Positions 47,417-56,925 of a stretch of DNA of 64,000 bases are shown here, one piece after another. A model generated the notes under the pieces. The model saw only the letters and a list, made by a program, of their open reading frames with translations, did no database searches and was not told the DNA's origin. Position numbers and translations under genes: made by a program. This stretch comes from Candidatus Nucleicultrix amoebiphila FS5. GTDB lineage: Bacteria > Pseudomonadota > Alphaproteobacteria > Caedimonadales > Nucleicultricaceae. The stretch's first letter is position 1. Every line of letters starts with the position of its first letter. The DNA lies in assembly GCF_002117145.1 (NCBI RefSeq), contig NZ_CP008743.1, forward strand, positions 620,001-684,000, in the 5' to 3' direction.

Positions 47417-48949
47417 AAAAAAACAAAGCCCTAAAAATGTCGTCAGTAGCGCAAAAAATGTCCTATCCCCATACTCAGCATATAAAGTTAAGTAATCCAA
47501 TGACTTAGGAAGTTCCGCATCGATCACCCCCATTTTTTCTAATCCTAACTCTGCTTCCGTACGTCCATAAGCATCAAGTACACCAGAAATCCCAGTGTTA
47601 GCAACACGCACTACGGGTACCCCCTCTTCAATGGCGCGTACACGAATAATTTCAAAATGCTGATACGGCCCAGAAGTTGGCCCATACCAAGCATCGTTAG
47701 TTACGTTCAACAACCACTCTGGTCTTTTATCTCTCTTAGAAACCACTTCCGAAGGGAAAATTCCTTCATAACAGATGAGTGGAGAAAAAGCTGGTAAAGG
47801 TCCTTCTAAATCGATCGATCTCAATCCTTCCCCTGCTGAAAAATCAACCATTCCAGCGGTCACTTTTTTAATAAAACTTGGAACAATAGAACGTAACGGT
47901 ACAAACTCACCAAAAGGAACTAGATGACTTTTATCATAATTGCCCAGAATAGCTCCCGAATGACTCACAATAAAAAAACTATTCCAAAGCTGAAGAGGTT
48001 GAGGAGCGTAGGTTCGTCGAGGAGCACCTAAAAGAACAGCACCATTCTTTGGTGCTACGCTGGCAATGGCAAGACGTGCTTCTTCATCGCTCTCTAGAAA
48101 AAATGAAATAGCTGCTTCAGGCCAAATTACATGAGTAATTGGTTTGTCGCTAGGCTTTGAAGAAAGAGTAAGCAGCTTTTGAAAATTAGGTAATATGTTT
48201 TTATGATTCCATTTTTCTTTTTGAGCAACATTCGGTTGAACTAACCTTAGATAAATATTTTCCACATGATCTTTTGGAGCATCATGAAGCCTTATATTTC
48301 CTCCTACCCAAAATAGAATCATCAAAGATAATCCTAGAAAAGAGAACACTTTGTCCTTCCTAAAAGTTTTTTTATCAAAAAAAATGCGAGGAAGCAGTGA
48401 CCAAAGAATCGTAAAAAACCCAAGCCCTAAGACACCAAACAAAGCTGTAGATTGCAGCATAGAAAGTGATTGACTCCAGCTATATCCTAAAAGATTCCAA
48501 GGAAACCCTGTAAATAACCAACCACGCACCCATTCGAACAATGACCATAATAAGGCAAAAATGAGAATCCGTTTGACCCCTGAAAAAGGTAAAAAACTCG
48601 TAATTAAGGATACGACTGCTGGGTAAAGAGCCAAATATCCAGGAAGACCAAAGAGAGTAAATGGAACAAGCCAGGCAAAACTTTTTATATCTACCCCTAA
48701 AGCAAATACAATCCAATACATACCAGCAATAAAATGCCCCCAACCAAACCACCAACCAAGCCAAAAAGCCGATTTGGATTTAGGCATTTGTTCTAAAAAC
48801 ATAAAGAAAAGAGGAAATGTAAAAAAAAGAATAGGAAAAAAACCGACAGGAGGAAAACTGAGGCTTGCCATTGCACCTAAGATAAAGACGCTTAAGAATT
48901 TATGTTTAAGACTAAATTTCCACAGACACTCTAAACGATCACCTTTCAT
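47411..48949 (-). CDS. lnt: Apolipoprotein N-acyltransferase
   Basis: Last enzyme of lipoprotein maturation, N-acylating the lipid-modified Cys. About 512 residues with N-terminal membrane helices and a periplasmic nitrilase-like domain whose triad is visible as the Glu in WPEAAISFF, the Lys in YDKSHLVPFGEF, and the Cys in ICYEGIFP. I start at the ATG at 48949, 13 bases after GAGGAAG and just past the corC stop; an earlier in-frame start at 48994 would overlap corC by 44 bases. Confidence 0.93.
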   Translation of the reverse strand: MKGDRLECLWKFSLKHKFLSVFILGAMASLSFPPVGFFPILFFTFPLFFMFLEQMPKSKSAFWLGWWFGWGHFIAGMYWIVFALGVDIKSFAWLVPFTLFGLPGYLALYPAVVSLITSFLPFSGVKRILIFALLWSLFEWVRGWLFTGFPWNLLGYSWSQSLSMLQSTALFGVLGLGFFTILWSLLPRIFFDKKTFRKDKVFSFLGLSLMILFWVGGNIRLHDAPKDHVENIYLRLVQPNVAQKEKWNHKNILPNFQKLLTLSSKPSDKPITHVIWPEAAISFFLESDEEARLAIASVAPKNGAVLLGAPRRTYAPQPLQLWNSFFIVSHSGAILGNYDKSHLVPFGEFVPLRSIVPSFIKKVTAGMVDFSAGEGLRSIDLEGPLPAFSPLICYEGIFPSEVVSKRDKRPEWLLNVTNDAWYGPTSGPYQHFEIIRVRAIEEGVPVVRVANTGISGVLDAYGRTEAELGLEKMGVIDAELPKSLDYLTLYAEYGDRTFFALLTTFLGLCFFL

Positions 48950-48950
48950 T

Positions 48951-49778
48951 TTACACTTCCTCAGCTTTACCTCGAACTTTAACTCTGAGAACACGTCTTG
49001 GAGTTGCTTCTAGAATTTCAAACTCAACACCACTTGAGTGTTGAATGATTTCTTTGTAATCGGGAACACGACCAGCTAAATAAATCACCAGTCCTCCAAC
49101 AGTATCAAGATCTTCTTCTCTTTCTTCAGTGGTTAAAAAAGAACCAAATTGCTCTTCAAATTCATCAAGATGCAATCGTGCATCAACCACTAAAGTTCCG
49201 TCTTGAAGCTTCACAACGTGAGGAGTATTTTCGGCAAGTTCATCTTCTTCACCTTCACCAATAATCTCACGGGTGATATCCGCTACAGTAATTAGTCCAT
49301 CAATTCCGCCATGTTCATCTACTACAAGAGAAATGGGGATGCCACTTACGCGCATATGCATAAACAAATCAAAAAGACGCATAGAATTTGGAACATATAG
49401 AATTTCTTGCGTAAGGCTTCTGAGGTCGTAAGTCTTTTCATAAATTGACTTTACAACGTCTGTCATTGAAACAAACCCCATAGCATCATCTAAAGCTTTT
49501 GTGTAAACGGGATAAAAGCGAAAAGGCTTTTGAGCAATAATTTTGATTGTTTCTTCTTCATTGGTTGAGACAGAAAGTGCAATAATATCTACTCTAGGGA
49601 CCATACAATCAGCCACAGTCATAGTTTTAACTTCTCGCAGAATATTTAAAAAATTTCTTTCTGCATCGCTTAAAGAAAGCTCTTTTTCGACACTTTCCTC
49701 AGGCTTAATTGCGTGCACCTCAGCTGCAATATTCTTTGGATTCAAGCTTTTTAGAAATTTCTGAATTTTTTTTATCAT
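48951..49778 (-). CDS. corC: CorC/HlyC-family CBS-domain protein
   Basis: 275 residues: two CBS domains (from TVADCMVPRVDIIAL through VADITREIIGE) and a C-terminal CorC_HlyC FAD-like domain (DLDTVGGLVIYLAGRVPDYKE). No DUF21 membrane domain is present, so this is the soluble CorC type linked to Mg/Co handling. The ATG at 49778 overlaps the ybeY stop as ATGA and has GGGAGG 7 bases upstream; an upstream start at 49799 is less likely. Part of phoH-ybeY-corC-lnt. Confidence 0.9.
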   Translation of the reverse strand: MIKKIQKFLKSLNPKNIAAEVHAIKPEESVEKELSLSDAERNFLNILREVKTMTVADCMVPRVDIIALSVSTNEEETIKIIAQKPFRFYPVYTKALDDAMGFVSMTDVVKSIYEKTYDLRSLTQEILYVPNSMRLFDLFMHMRVSGIPISLVVDEHGGIDGLITVADITREIIGEGEEDELAENTPHVVKLQDGTLVVDARLHLDEFEEQFGSFLTTEEREEDLDTVGGLVIYLAGRVPDYKEIIQHSSGVEFEILEATPRRVLRVKVRGKAEEV

Positions 49779-50311
49779 ATGGTGACCTCCCCACGGCACT
49801 CATAAGGATTTTTTATACTGAATTTTTTTAAAATATCAATTTCAAGGTTTTCCATATTTTCTGCGTCTTCTCTATCTTCATGGTCATATCCCAAAAGATG
49901 GAGAACTCCGTGCACCAATAAATGACTTAGATGATCCAGTATGTTTTTGTTCTGCTCTAGAGCCTCTTGCTGAATAACACCATAACTTAAAACAACATCT
50001 CCTAAAAAAAATGGTTCTTTAGAATTTTTAAGATCGCCTGCTTTCAAGGGTCGATTAAGCACCCCAAAAGATAAAACATTTGTTGGATGATCTTTATGAC
50101 GGTAATCTTTATTAAGACGCTGAACATTAACATTATTAGTAAGATACACGCTTACTTCAACATTTTTTAACCAAGGCACTACTTGTTCTAACACACATCG
50201 AATGCGTGATTGAATAATAGCTTCATAATCATTAATAACCACTGACCATTTTTCATCGTCACAGGCAATATCTATTACTATATTTTCATTCTGTTGATTT
50301 GATGAGTTCAT
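49775..50311 (-). CDS. ybeY: Endoribonuclease YbeY
   Basis: Single-strand RNase acting in 16S rRNA 3'-end maturation and ribosome quality control. 178 residues with the zinc signature HGVLHLLGYDHE and the conserved LNKDYRHKDHPTNVLSF. It has ATGA overlaps at both ends, with phoH upstream and corC downstream. Confidence 0.95.
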   Translation of the reverse strand: MNSSNQQNENIVIDIACDDEKWSVVINDYEAIIQSRIRCVLEQVVPWLKNVEVSVYLTNNVNVQRLNKDYRHKDHPTNVLSFGVLNRPLKAGDLKNSKEPFFLGDVVLSYGVIQQEALEQNKNILDHLSHLLVHGVLHLLGYDHEDREDAENMENLEIDILKKFSIKNPYECRGEVTI

Positions 50312-51315
50312 TTACTTTTCTTTTGAGATCGATGAGGGTCGGCACTCTCATATTTTTCATACGCTTCAATAATTCTTGTAACTACATGATGTCTAACCAC
50401 GTCACCCTTATCAAAATATTGAAAGCCAATTGAGGGAACATCAGCTAAAACATGCAATGCTTCTTTCAGTCCTGAGTCAACTCCAACTGGCAGATCTATC
50501 TGAGTTAAATCTCCAGTTACAACCATTCTTGAATCTTCCCCAAGACGAGTTAAAAACATCTTCATCTGTGCATGGGTCGTGTTTTGAGCTTCGTCCAAAA
50601 TAACAAAGGCTTTGGATAATGTGCGCCCCCTCATAAAAGCAAGAGGAGCTACTTCAATTTCACCACTTGCAAATCTTTTTTGTACTTGTTCTGAAGGAAT
50701 CATATCAAAAAGAGCATCGTAAAGAGGGCGTAAATAAGGATCGACTTTTTCACGTATGTCGCCAGGCAAAAAACCTAATCTTTCTCCTGCTTCAACAGCA
50801 GGGCGTGAGAGTATGATGCGATTCACCTTACCTGCAAATAACATAGATACTGCTGTTGCTACCGCTAAATAAGTTTTTCCTGTTCCAGCTGGCCCCAAAG
50901 CAAATACTAAATCTTTTGAATGCAACATATGGATGTAATCAGCTTGATGAGAAGTACGAGGAGAAACAACTCGACGACGTGTTGGAATAGCTACTTCAAC
51001 GCTATTATAACCGTTACTTCTATCATCATTTTTTAAAACTGTAGAGGTTGCCATACGCAAAGCTGCATCAACTTCAGCCAAGCCTATCGTATTCCCTTTT
51101 TTTAATCTTTCGTAAAGACTGCTTAAAGCAGTAGAAGCTGCAGCTGTATCTTTTACTGATCCACTCATGAGGAAACGATTTCCTCTTACAGCAATAGAAA
51201 CATGCAAAGTGTTTTCTATATGTCTTAAAAAACGATCTCGATCCCCAAAGAGCTGAGAAAGCAATCTATTATCATCGAATTCTAACTCTATTGAGCTCTC
51301 TCCCTTATCACCCAT
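50308..51315 (-). CDS. phoH: PhoH-like ATPase (YbeZ)
   Basis: 335-residue ATPase of the YbeZ/PhoL type, typically paired with YbeY. Walker A is ALGPAGTGKTYLAVA, Walker B is AFVILDEAQNTT, and TGDLTQIDLP follows. An N-terminal KH-like segment is present. The ATG at 51315 has AGAGGGG with 7-base spacing; the GTG two codons earlier abuts that site. Confidence 0.93.
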   Translation of the reverse strand: MGDKGESSIELEFDDNRLLSQLFGDRDRFLRHIENTLHVSIAVRGNRFLMSGSVKDTAAASTALSSLYERLKKGNTIGLAEVDAALRMATSTVLKNDDRSNGYNSVEVAIPTRRRVVSPRTSHQADYIHMLHSKDLVFALGPAGTGKTYLAVATAVSMLFAGKVNRIILSRPAVEAGERLGFLPGDIREKVDPYLRPLYDALFDMIPSEQVQKRFASGEIEVAPLAFMRGRTLSKAFVILDEAQNTTHAQMKMFLTRLGEDSRMVVTGDLTQIDLPVGVDSGLKEALHVLADVPSIGFQYFDKGDVVRHHVVTRIIEAYEKYESADPHRSQKKSK

Positions 51316-51349
51316 TGGCACACCCCTCTAATGGAATTGACGCTTCTTC

Positions 51350-52717
51350 TTATGTTGCTATAAGTTTAGCTGCAAGGCTATTTGTTTCTCCAGAAGTAAT
51401 TTCAACTTCTACAATCTCTCCAAGAAGTTGTGCAGGCGCCTTTATGTGCACAGATTGGAGAAAAGGGCTACGACCAATCAGCTGGCCTTGATGTCGACCA
51501 ACTTTTTCCAGTAAAATAGCTAACTTTTTCCCAATCATATTACGATTGAAGTGAGCTTGTTGTTCCCTCAAAAGATCTTGAAGTATTTGTAAACGCTCTG
51601 ATTTTAATTTTTCATCAATTTGATTCTCAAGCGCTGCAGCAGGTGTTCCAGGACGAGGGCTATATTTAAATGAATAAGCTTGTGCAAAGTTCACTTGACG
51701 CACAAGATCAAGTGTCGCTTCAAAATCTTGATCAGTCTCTCCTGGATAACCTACAATAAAATCCGAGGAAAACGCTATATCAGGACGCACAGAACGAAAC
51801 TTAGCAATAATATCAAGATAAAATTGAGACGTATGACGGCGATTCATAGCTTTCAAAATTACATCTGATCCAGACTGTACAGGCAAATGAAGAAAAGGCA
51901 TCAATTGAGGAACATCTCGATGTGCTTGAATCAGAGCTTCATCAACATCCCTTGGATGAGAAGTCATGTAGCGAATCCTCTCAAGTCCTTCAATTTCAGC
52001 TAAATACCGAGATAGCTCCCCTAACCCCCATTCACCTTTGTTCGAAGGTGCCTCTCCATGATAAGCATTCACATTCTGCCCTAAAAGGGTGATTTCACGA
52101 GCACCTTTAACAACCAATGCTTTGGCTTCTTTGAAAATATCTTGAACTGGCCGGGAATACTCAGCTCCTCTCGTATAAGGAACACAACAGAAGTGACAAA
52201 ATTTATCACATCCTTCTTGTATAGCGAGAAAAGTGCTTGGTCCTGAGATTTCAGTCGGCTCAGGCAAAAAATCAAATTTTGGGACCTCGGGAAAATCAAC
52301 TTCAAGAACGCCACATCCAGGACCTTTTCCTTTTTCAACCGAACGTGTTGCTTTTGCAAGCATTTCAGGTAACAGATGATAGGATTGTGGACCAAAAACC
52401 ATATCTACATATGGTGCACGATTAAGTATTTGCTCTCCTTCAGCCTGAGCTGTACATCCAGCAACAGCAATAATCATATCTTTGCCAAGAGCTTGACGTT
52501 CGTTCTTTAATTCTCTCATCCTCCCCATATCAGAATATGCTTTTTCTGTAGCTTTTTCACGAATATGACATGTATTTAGAATAACCATATCTGCTGATTC
52601 AGGAGCGTCTGTGACAGCATAGCCTAAAGGCTTAAGCAATGCCTCCATTTTCTCAGAATCATAGACATTCATCTGACAACCATAAGTCTTAATATACAAA
52701 CGTTTACTCAAGACCAT
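51350..52717 (-). CDS. miaB: tRNA-2-methylthio-N6-dimethylallyladenosine synthase
   Basis: Radical-SAM methylthiotransferase modifying A37. 455 residues: N-terminal UPF0004 domain ([15 protein letters not shown], two further Cys in NTCHIREKA and AGCTAQAEG), radical-SAM cluster CDKFCHFC, and a C-terminal TRAM domain. A TTG two codons in has a better distance to AAGGA than the ATG at 52717. It is separated from mucR upstream by a strong terminator, so it likely has its own promoter in 52718-52797, though none is clear. Confidence 0.95.
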   Translation of the reverse strand: MVLSKRLYIKTYGCQMNVYDSEKMEALLKPLGYAVTDAPESADMVILNTCHIREKATEKAYSDMGRMRELKNERQALGKDMIIAVAGCTAQAEGEQILNRAPYVDMVFGPQSYHLLPEMLAKATRSVEKGKGPGCGVLEVDFPEVPKFDFLPEPTEISGPSTFLAIQEGCDKFCHFCCVPYTRGAEYSRPVQDIFKEAKALVVKGAREITLLGQNVNAYHGEAPSNKGEWGLGELSRYLAEIEGLERIRYMTSHPRDVDEALIQAHRDVPQLMPFLHLPVQSGSDVILKAMNRRHTSQFYLDIIAKFRSVRPDIAFSSDFIVGYPGETDQDFEATLDLVRQVNFAQAYSFKYSPRPGTPAAALENQIDEKLKSERLQILQDLLREQQAHFNRNMIGKKLAILLEKVGRHQGQLIGRSPFLQSVHIKAPAQLLGEIVEVEITSGETNSLAAKLIAT

Positions 52718-52798
52718 ATCCTTTTGATTTAAAATGTGTTGTCAATATAACGTGACGCATTTCACATCTTCAACGAAAATTCAGAAATTAAGCCATAA

Positions 52799-52839
52799 AA
52801 AAATCGACAGGACTATCATCATAAGTCCTGTCGATTTTT
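52799..52839 (-). terminator. Intrinsic terminator after mucR
   Basis: A perfect 16-base-pair stem (52799-52814 with 52824-52839; core ATCGACAGGACT) has a 9-base loop. On the minus strand it runs into seven T. It starts 20 bases after the mucR stop and insulates miaB. Confidence 0.93.
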
Positions 52840-52859
52840 AAAAAGCTCATACTTAGTAA

Positions 52860-53306
52860 TTAAGCCGCCATTGCACGTGAGTCTTTGCGCTTACGACCTA
52901 GACCAATCTTTACTGCCAAGTGACTACGTTGCTTTGCATAGTTTGGAGCAACCATTGGATAATCTGAGGAAAGCCCCCAACGCTCGCGATATTGCTCTGG
53001 TGTCATGTTGTAAGCCGTTTTCAAATGACGCTTTAACATTTTTAATTTCTTACCATCTTCCAAGCAGATGATATAATCATCATGTATTGATTTCTTTACA
53101 GGTACTGCTGGTTCTGGACGATCAGCACGTAAGCCGCCTTTGCCAGAAAGTTCTGCTAATACGCTGTGCACTTGCTTAATCAAACGTGGCAAATCGTTGA
53201 TATCAACGTTATTATTGGCAACGTGTGCCGCAACGATATCTGATGTCATTGCCAACACTTCCAAATTTATAGCCTCATGATTGCTATTTGATTCTGTGCT
53301 CGTCAT
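52860..53306 (-). CDS. MucR/Ros-family transcriptional regulator
   Basis: 148-residue DNA-binding protein. The finger region reads YIICLEDGKKLKMLKRHLKTAYNM followed in the next segment by TPEQYRERWGL, DYPMVAPNYA and KIGLGRKR. Only one Cys and one His of the Ros-type zinc site remain (CLED, RHLKTA), a form seen in several alphaproteobacterial MucR proteins. Such regulators act like H-NS on AT-rich DNA and, in Caulobacter, link to CtrA-controlled genes. It lies between rimI and miaB and has its own terminator. Confidence 0.92.
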   Translation of the reverse strand: MTSTESNSNHEAINLEVLAMTSDIVAAHVANNNVDINDLPRLIKQVHSVLAELSGKGGLRADRPEPAVPVKKSIHDDYIICLEDGKKLKMLKRHLKTAYNMTPEQYRERWGLSSDYPMVAPNYAKQRSHLAVKIGLGRKRKDSRAMAA

Positions 53307-53475
53307 AATCTTCTCTCTCTTTCTGTAAGTTAATACTTTAAAACAATCGTATTATTTATAATTTTACTTCCCAGGCACTAAAAATTACATTGAATTAATC
53401 ACTTAATTGTCATAGTTGATTTACTAAAATATATAGCATAATTAATCAAGAGGAATTTTATAAAATTTTATTTTT

Positions 53476-53949
53476 TCAATTCACTGTGTACTCTAAAACC
53501 AAAGCATTAATCTTTTGTCCTAATGAAGAAGAATAGTAATTATGTCTTTTAGAAATGACTGAAAAACCAGAATCTATATAGAGTCTGATAGCTTTAAATT
53601 TTGTCTCATTGACCTCTAAAAAAATTTTTCTGGCTCCTCTTCGTTTGATTTCATTTAAAAGGTTTTGTAACAATCTCTTTCCTACACCTTGCTCTCGATA
53701 GACCTCTTTAACTTCAAAAGTTAAAATCTCTGACTCATCAAGGACGATACGTGCAAATATAAGTCCGATGAGTTGTTTATCCATCATTGCCACAAATCCA
53801 AGCGCACCAGTTTGTTGATAATGTTCAAGAAGAGCAAATTTTGACCATCCTGAAAAACATGCATCATCATCCAGGCTATGAAGATCAATTAGATTTAAAA
53901 GTTTTATTTGTACCTTTTGAGTATTATTTGATGGAAGCAAGGGTAACAT
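53476..53949 (-). CDS. rimI: GNAT N-acetyltransferase, RimI-like
   Basis: 157 residues with the acetyl-CoA loop REQGVGKRLLQ and the later EVNETKFKAIRLYIDSGFSVISKRHNYY typical of RimI, which acetylates ribosomal protein S18. It overlaps the end of tsaB by 26 bases, the usual tsaB-rimI pairing. The N-terminal 25 residues are less conserved. Related GNATs have other substrates, so the exact target is inferred. Confidence 0.82.
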   Translation of the reverse strand: MLPLLPSNNTQKVQIKLLNLIDLHSLDDDACFSGWSKFALLEHYQQTGALGFVAMMDKQLIGLIFARIVLDESEILTFEVKEVYREQGVGKRLLQNLLNEIKRRGARKIFLEVNETKFKAIRLYIDSGFSVISKRHNYYSSSLGQKINALVLEYTVN

Positions 53950-54586
53950 CAGCTGATCTTAAATAAAATGCTGAGAGGGGATAATTTTGTGTCGTTTGCG
54001 TTTCCAAAATTTTTTCCGCCTGAAAAGCTAAATCCAGAGCATGGGGGTGAATATTGAGCATTACTTCAGAATTTTGAGCCCAATGATGAGCTCCATTACC
54101 AGCAAAAAGTACTTTCTCTCCTTCTAAATATTGATCAAGATCAGATTTTTTTATATTAACTGCTTTTTTGATTACTTGAGCATGCGAATCAAAAAGTTGT
54201 ACAAATAGATCCTCACGTCTTGATTCTAGTACAATCAATAACTTAGATGGTAAAGGTCCATATTTTCTGAAGACGGAAAAAGCAACCCATTCCAATGATG
54301 AAATACCCAGAACAGGAACCCTTAAACAAAACGAAAAACCTTTGGCAACAGTCAATCCAACACGTAACCCTGTAAATGATCCAGGTCCCGTCGTGGTGAT
54401 AATTGCTCTTAAATCCTGAAAGTTTACATTACTTTTATGCATAATTGACAAAATTGTTGGGATAAGAGACCCATCCTGTCCTCGCTCTTCAAGCGTTTCA
54501 TCGCAAGCGAGAATTTTCTGCGCGTTGCTTAAGGCAACAGAGGCCCCAAAATTTGCTGTTTCAAAAGCTAAAATTGTCATGGACAC
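53924..54586 (-). CDS. tsaB: tRNA threonylcarbamoyladenosine biosynthesis protein TsaB
   Basis: Non-catalytic ASKHA-fold partner of TsaD. 220 residues opening TILAFETANFGASVAL with TTGPGSFTGLRVGLTVAKGF. The GTG at 54586 has AAGGA at 6-base spacing; the ATG two codons later is possible. It begins the minus-strand run tsaB-rimI. Confidence 0.92.
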   Translation of the reverse strand: MSMTILAFETANFGASVALSNAQKILACDETLEERGQDGSLIPTILSIMHKSNVNFQDLRAIITTTGPGSFTGLRVGLTVAKGFSFCLRVPVLGISSLEWVAFSVFRKYGPLPSKLLIVLESRREDLFVQLFDSHAQVIKKAVNIKKSDLDQYLEGEKVLFAGNGAHHWAQNSEVMLNIHPHALDLAFQAEKILETQTTQNYPLSAFYLRSADVTLASIK

Positions 54587-54720
54587 ACCATATCCTTCAA
54601 AAACTCTTCAGTTCAAGAAAATTGTTCTCTTATCCATATCAAACTTAACCCTATCTTTACTTTATAATGATAAGATCAAAATATATCGTTTTATTGGTTA
54701 AAACATAAAGGAGCAGTAGA

Positions 54721-55239
54721 ATGATTAAAAAAATATCAGCTTTTTTACTTATAAGTACACTCTCAGTGCCTACGATTGTGCACGCTGAATATGTTAAGTC
54801 AGGAAGCAAGTATCCAATCGTAGTTGAAGTATCTAAAGGAACTGCCACTTGCGGTATCAAGAGCAGAGAACTTGATAATGTTGTTGGCGGCATACAAAAA
54901 TCTTTTGAAAAAACTAAAGGCGATTTTTGGGATAAATTATCCAGTGCCATTCAACAAGGAGTAAGAAGCACGATTACCAGCTCAGGCTGTGAATTGATAG
55001 GTATGGCAACAACGCTCACTCCAGGAGAGTCACTTAATTTGCCCGTAGGCACTATTATAGTGGCTTATAAAGACCCTGCAGCTGCTTGGAAACAATCAAA
55101 AAAGGTTGTTAACCCATTACCTGCAACCTGTAAAATTACTGCTGGTAAAACAGCCCTTCTAGAAACTAGAAAATCCGAAGGATTAAGATCACTCATCGGT
55201 ATTGCAGGTGATGGTGGCCTTGGCTGTACATTAAAGTAA
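54721..55239 (+). CDS. Exported four-cysteine protein of unknown function
   Basis: Not recognised. 172 residues with a signal peptide MIKKISAFLLISTLSVPTIVHA and cleavage after VHA. The mature protein has exactly four cysteines (C44, C90, C137, C169), each followed by a short strand-like stretch (CGIKS, CELIG, CKITA, CTLK), so two disulfides are likely. Strong ribosome site (AAAGGAGC) before the ATG. It is convergent with the cysteine-rich gene, with 11 bases between the stops. A periplasmic or secreted location is inferred. Confidence 0.68.
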   Translation: MIKKISAFLLISTLSVPTIVHAEYVKSGSKYPIVVEVSKGTATCGIKSRELDNVVGGIQKSFEKTKGDFWDKLSSAIQQGVRSTITSSGCELIGMATTLTPGESLNLPVGTIIVAYKDPAAAWKQSKKVVNPLPATCKITAGKTALLETRKSEGLRSLIGIAGDGGLGCTLK

Positions 55240-55250
55240 AGAATTCTTGA

Positions 55251-55631
55251 TTAACGGTTTTTTTTGCTTTTCCAGCAAGACATGTCATTGGGTTTTCCTA
55301 GGACGCATTTGTTGTATTGATCTTCAATGCAACTACAAGAATGACCACGAATTTGTCCTGGTAGTTTGCAATTAGCTAAGTTAGCTAGTCTATCACGCTG
55401 ACAATGCACAATGTGGTTACTTTGTTCATTTTGCCAACAATATCCATTATATTTTTGATGGGCTTTGCATTTATCCATCTCGGTTTTAAGGCAGCCACAA
55501 TGATCATTATAATGAGTTGATTTTTTGCATTGACTCTCGGCCTTATTGAGCTCTTCTTCACAACTTGCCACTAGACGTGTGGTCAATAACAAAACAAAAA
55601 AAACGATAGAGAGATATCGTAGTATTAACAA
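55251..55631 (-). CDS. Exported protein with a duplicated six-cysteine module
   Basis: Not recognised. 126 residues: signal segment MLILRYLSIVFFVLLLTTRLVAS, then two modules with the same cysteine spacing, C24, 35, 45, 47, 55, 65-W and C77, 88, 99, 101, 109, 119-W. The pattern is C-x10-C-x9/10-C-x-C-x7-C-x9-C-W. VASC could also be a lipobox, making it a lipoprotein. The TTG start has CAAGG 7 bases upstream inside the end of motE, so it is coupled to the fliL-DUF6468-motE run. Confidence 0.7.
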   Translation of the reverse strand: MLILRYLSIVFFVLLLTTRLVASCEEELNKAESQCKKSTHYNDHCGCLKTEMDKCKAHQKYNGYCWQNEQSNHIVHCQRDRLANLANCKLPGQIRGHSCSCIEDQYNKCVLGKPNDMSCWKSKKNR

Positions 55632-55633
55632 GT

Positions 55634-56476
55634 TTATGCCTTGTCCTTGTTCAAGGTTTTACCACGCTTGGCCAACTCACTCATCAAAAAGCTCGCTTTT
55701 TCTGGGTCCATTTTAGACAAAATCGCCGACCCTTTTGCCTCTTTAATTTTTTCCATCAAGTCTAAAAGAATAGGAAATTCAACCCCTTCCAGAATTTTGG
55801 CCGCTTGCTTAGCATCCATATTTTCAGCCATTTTGACAAGTCTCACTAATTGTTCATCACGCTTTTCATCAGTTTTCTTTAAATAATTTTCTAGAGTTTT
55901 TTTATCTTCGCCCATTTCGGCCAGACGTTTTTTAATACGGCTTTCTACAGCTTCTAGAGCAGTTTCTTTCACCTTAGCAGTTTCATCTGTTTTAGCGACT
56001 TGATCTGATTCTGACGCTTGCTTTAGTAAACTATATTTTTCAGATGAAAGTTTACTTGGATCTAAATCACTGATCTTTGTTGAAGGAGGCTCATTATCCT
56101 TTTTACTCCCTTCTGCTTTTGCAGAAATCATACTATTTTTATCTTTTTCTTGTTGAGGATCATTTTTTGCTGAAATTTCAGTACTTCCCTCTTTTTGCGA
56201 TGGTTTTCCTGGCTTTCCCTTATCTTCTTCATCTCTAGTTTCTGGTTTTACTTCCGATGCAGCAAGCTTTTCTTCCTCTGCAACAACAGTTGATATTCCG
56301 ATAACTGATGATGAAACTTCAAAATGCTCTCTCAATAAGTTTAATTTCACTGTCAACAGCATACAACATGTAAAAATAACGATAGGAAGCACTCTAATTC
56401 TAGCATGCAAAACTTTATCAGTGAGAGGTTTTATAAGATTTATTAAAGAAAGGTTTGGTTTTAGCTTCTTTATCAT
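55634..56476 (-). CDS. motE: MotE-like flagellar protein (MgtE_N-type domain)
   Basis: 280 residues. A basic N-terminus and one membrane helix at about 27-47 are followed by a long charged, low-complexity linker (about 75-170) and a helical C-terminal domain (about 185-265) with KMAENMDAKQAAKILEGVEFPILLDLMEKI and ILSKMDPEKASFLMSELAK. This matches the alphaproteobacterial MotE family, periplasmic chaperone of MotC, normally in flagellar loci. Neighbours fliL and DUF6468 agree. No motC is in the window. Confidence 0.78.
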   Translation of the reverse strand: MIKKLKPNLSLINLIKPLTDKVLHARIRVLPIVIFTCCMLLTVKLNLLREHFEVSSSVIGISTVVAEEEKLAASEVKPETRDEEDKGKPGKPSQKEGSTEISAKNDPQQEKDKNSMISAKAEGSKKDNEPPSTKISDLDPSKLSSEKYSLLKQASESDQVAKTDETAKVKETALEAVESRIKKRLAEMGEDKKTLENYLKKTDEKRDEQLVRLVKMAENMDAKQAAKILEGVEFPILLDLMEKIKEAKGSAILSKMDPEKASFLMSELAKRGKTLNKDKA

Positions 56477-56484
56477 AGGGCATT

Positions 56485-56916
56485 CTACCTTATCTTTTTT
56501 AAAGTTTTCAGAATCACAGGTTGATTCTGATCATCTTCATCTGCTTTTGGTAAAGTTTTAACAGCTTCTATTTTTTGCTCAGATTTAAAAATAGGTCTTG
56601 ATTTCGAGATAAGCTCATCTAATCGCTTCGCGATGTCTTCACCTCTCTCAATTAAGAACACTAAGTCATCTTTCAGAGTCTTAGTGTTCTTTGTTTGATC
56701 TTCAATAGATGCAAAAAGATTTCGTCCTGTTTCTTTGAGTTCTTTCACCCCTGCTTCTGCTTTTAAGAGTGATGCTGAAAAGTTTTTAATAAAATTTTGC
56801 AAATCCTCTCGACTTTTATAAAGGACCATAAGACGTCTATTCAGCAAAAATGCATAGCCAATAGTAGCAATTAACAAAGCTGTAATGAGAAAGTCCAAAA
56901 TAACGGTTAAATTCAT
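56485..56916 (-). CDS. DUF6468 flagellar-locus membrane protein
   Basis: 143 residues: one N-terminal membrane helix (about 6-26) with NRRLMVLYKSREDLQNFIKNF after it, then a long coiled-coil. This fits the DUF6468 family, found in alphaproteobacterial flagellar operons. Function unknown. Ribosome site TAGGAGA. 9 bases from fliL and 8 from motE. Confidence 0.75.
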   Translation of the reverse strand: MNLTVILDFLITALLIATIGYAFLLNRRLMVLYKSREDLQNFIKNFSASLLKAEAGVKELKETGRNLFASIEDQTKNTKTLKDDLVFLIERGEDIAKRLDELISKSRPIFKSEQKIEAVKTLPKADEDDQNQPVILKTLKKIR

Positions 56917-56925
56917 TCGTTTCTC

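Noticed and set aside
52860-53306. Incomplete zinc finger in MucR as a novelty
   Set aside because: Ros/MucR relatives with CLED and missing ligands are known and still bind DNA.
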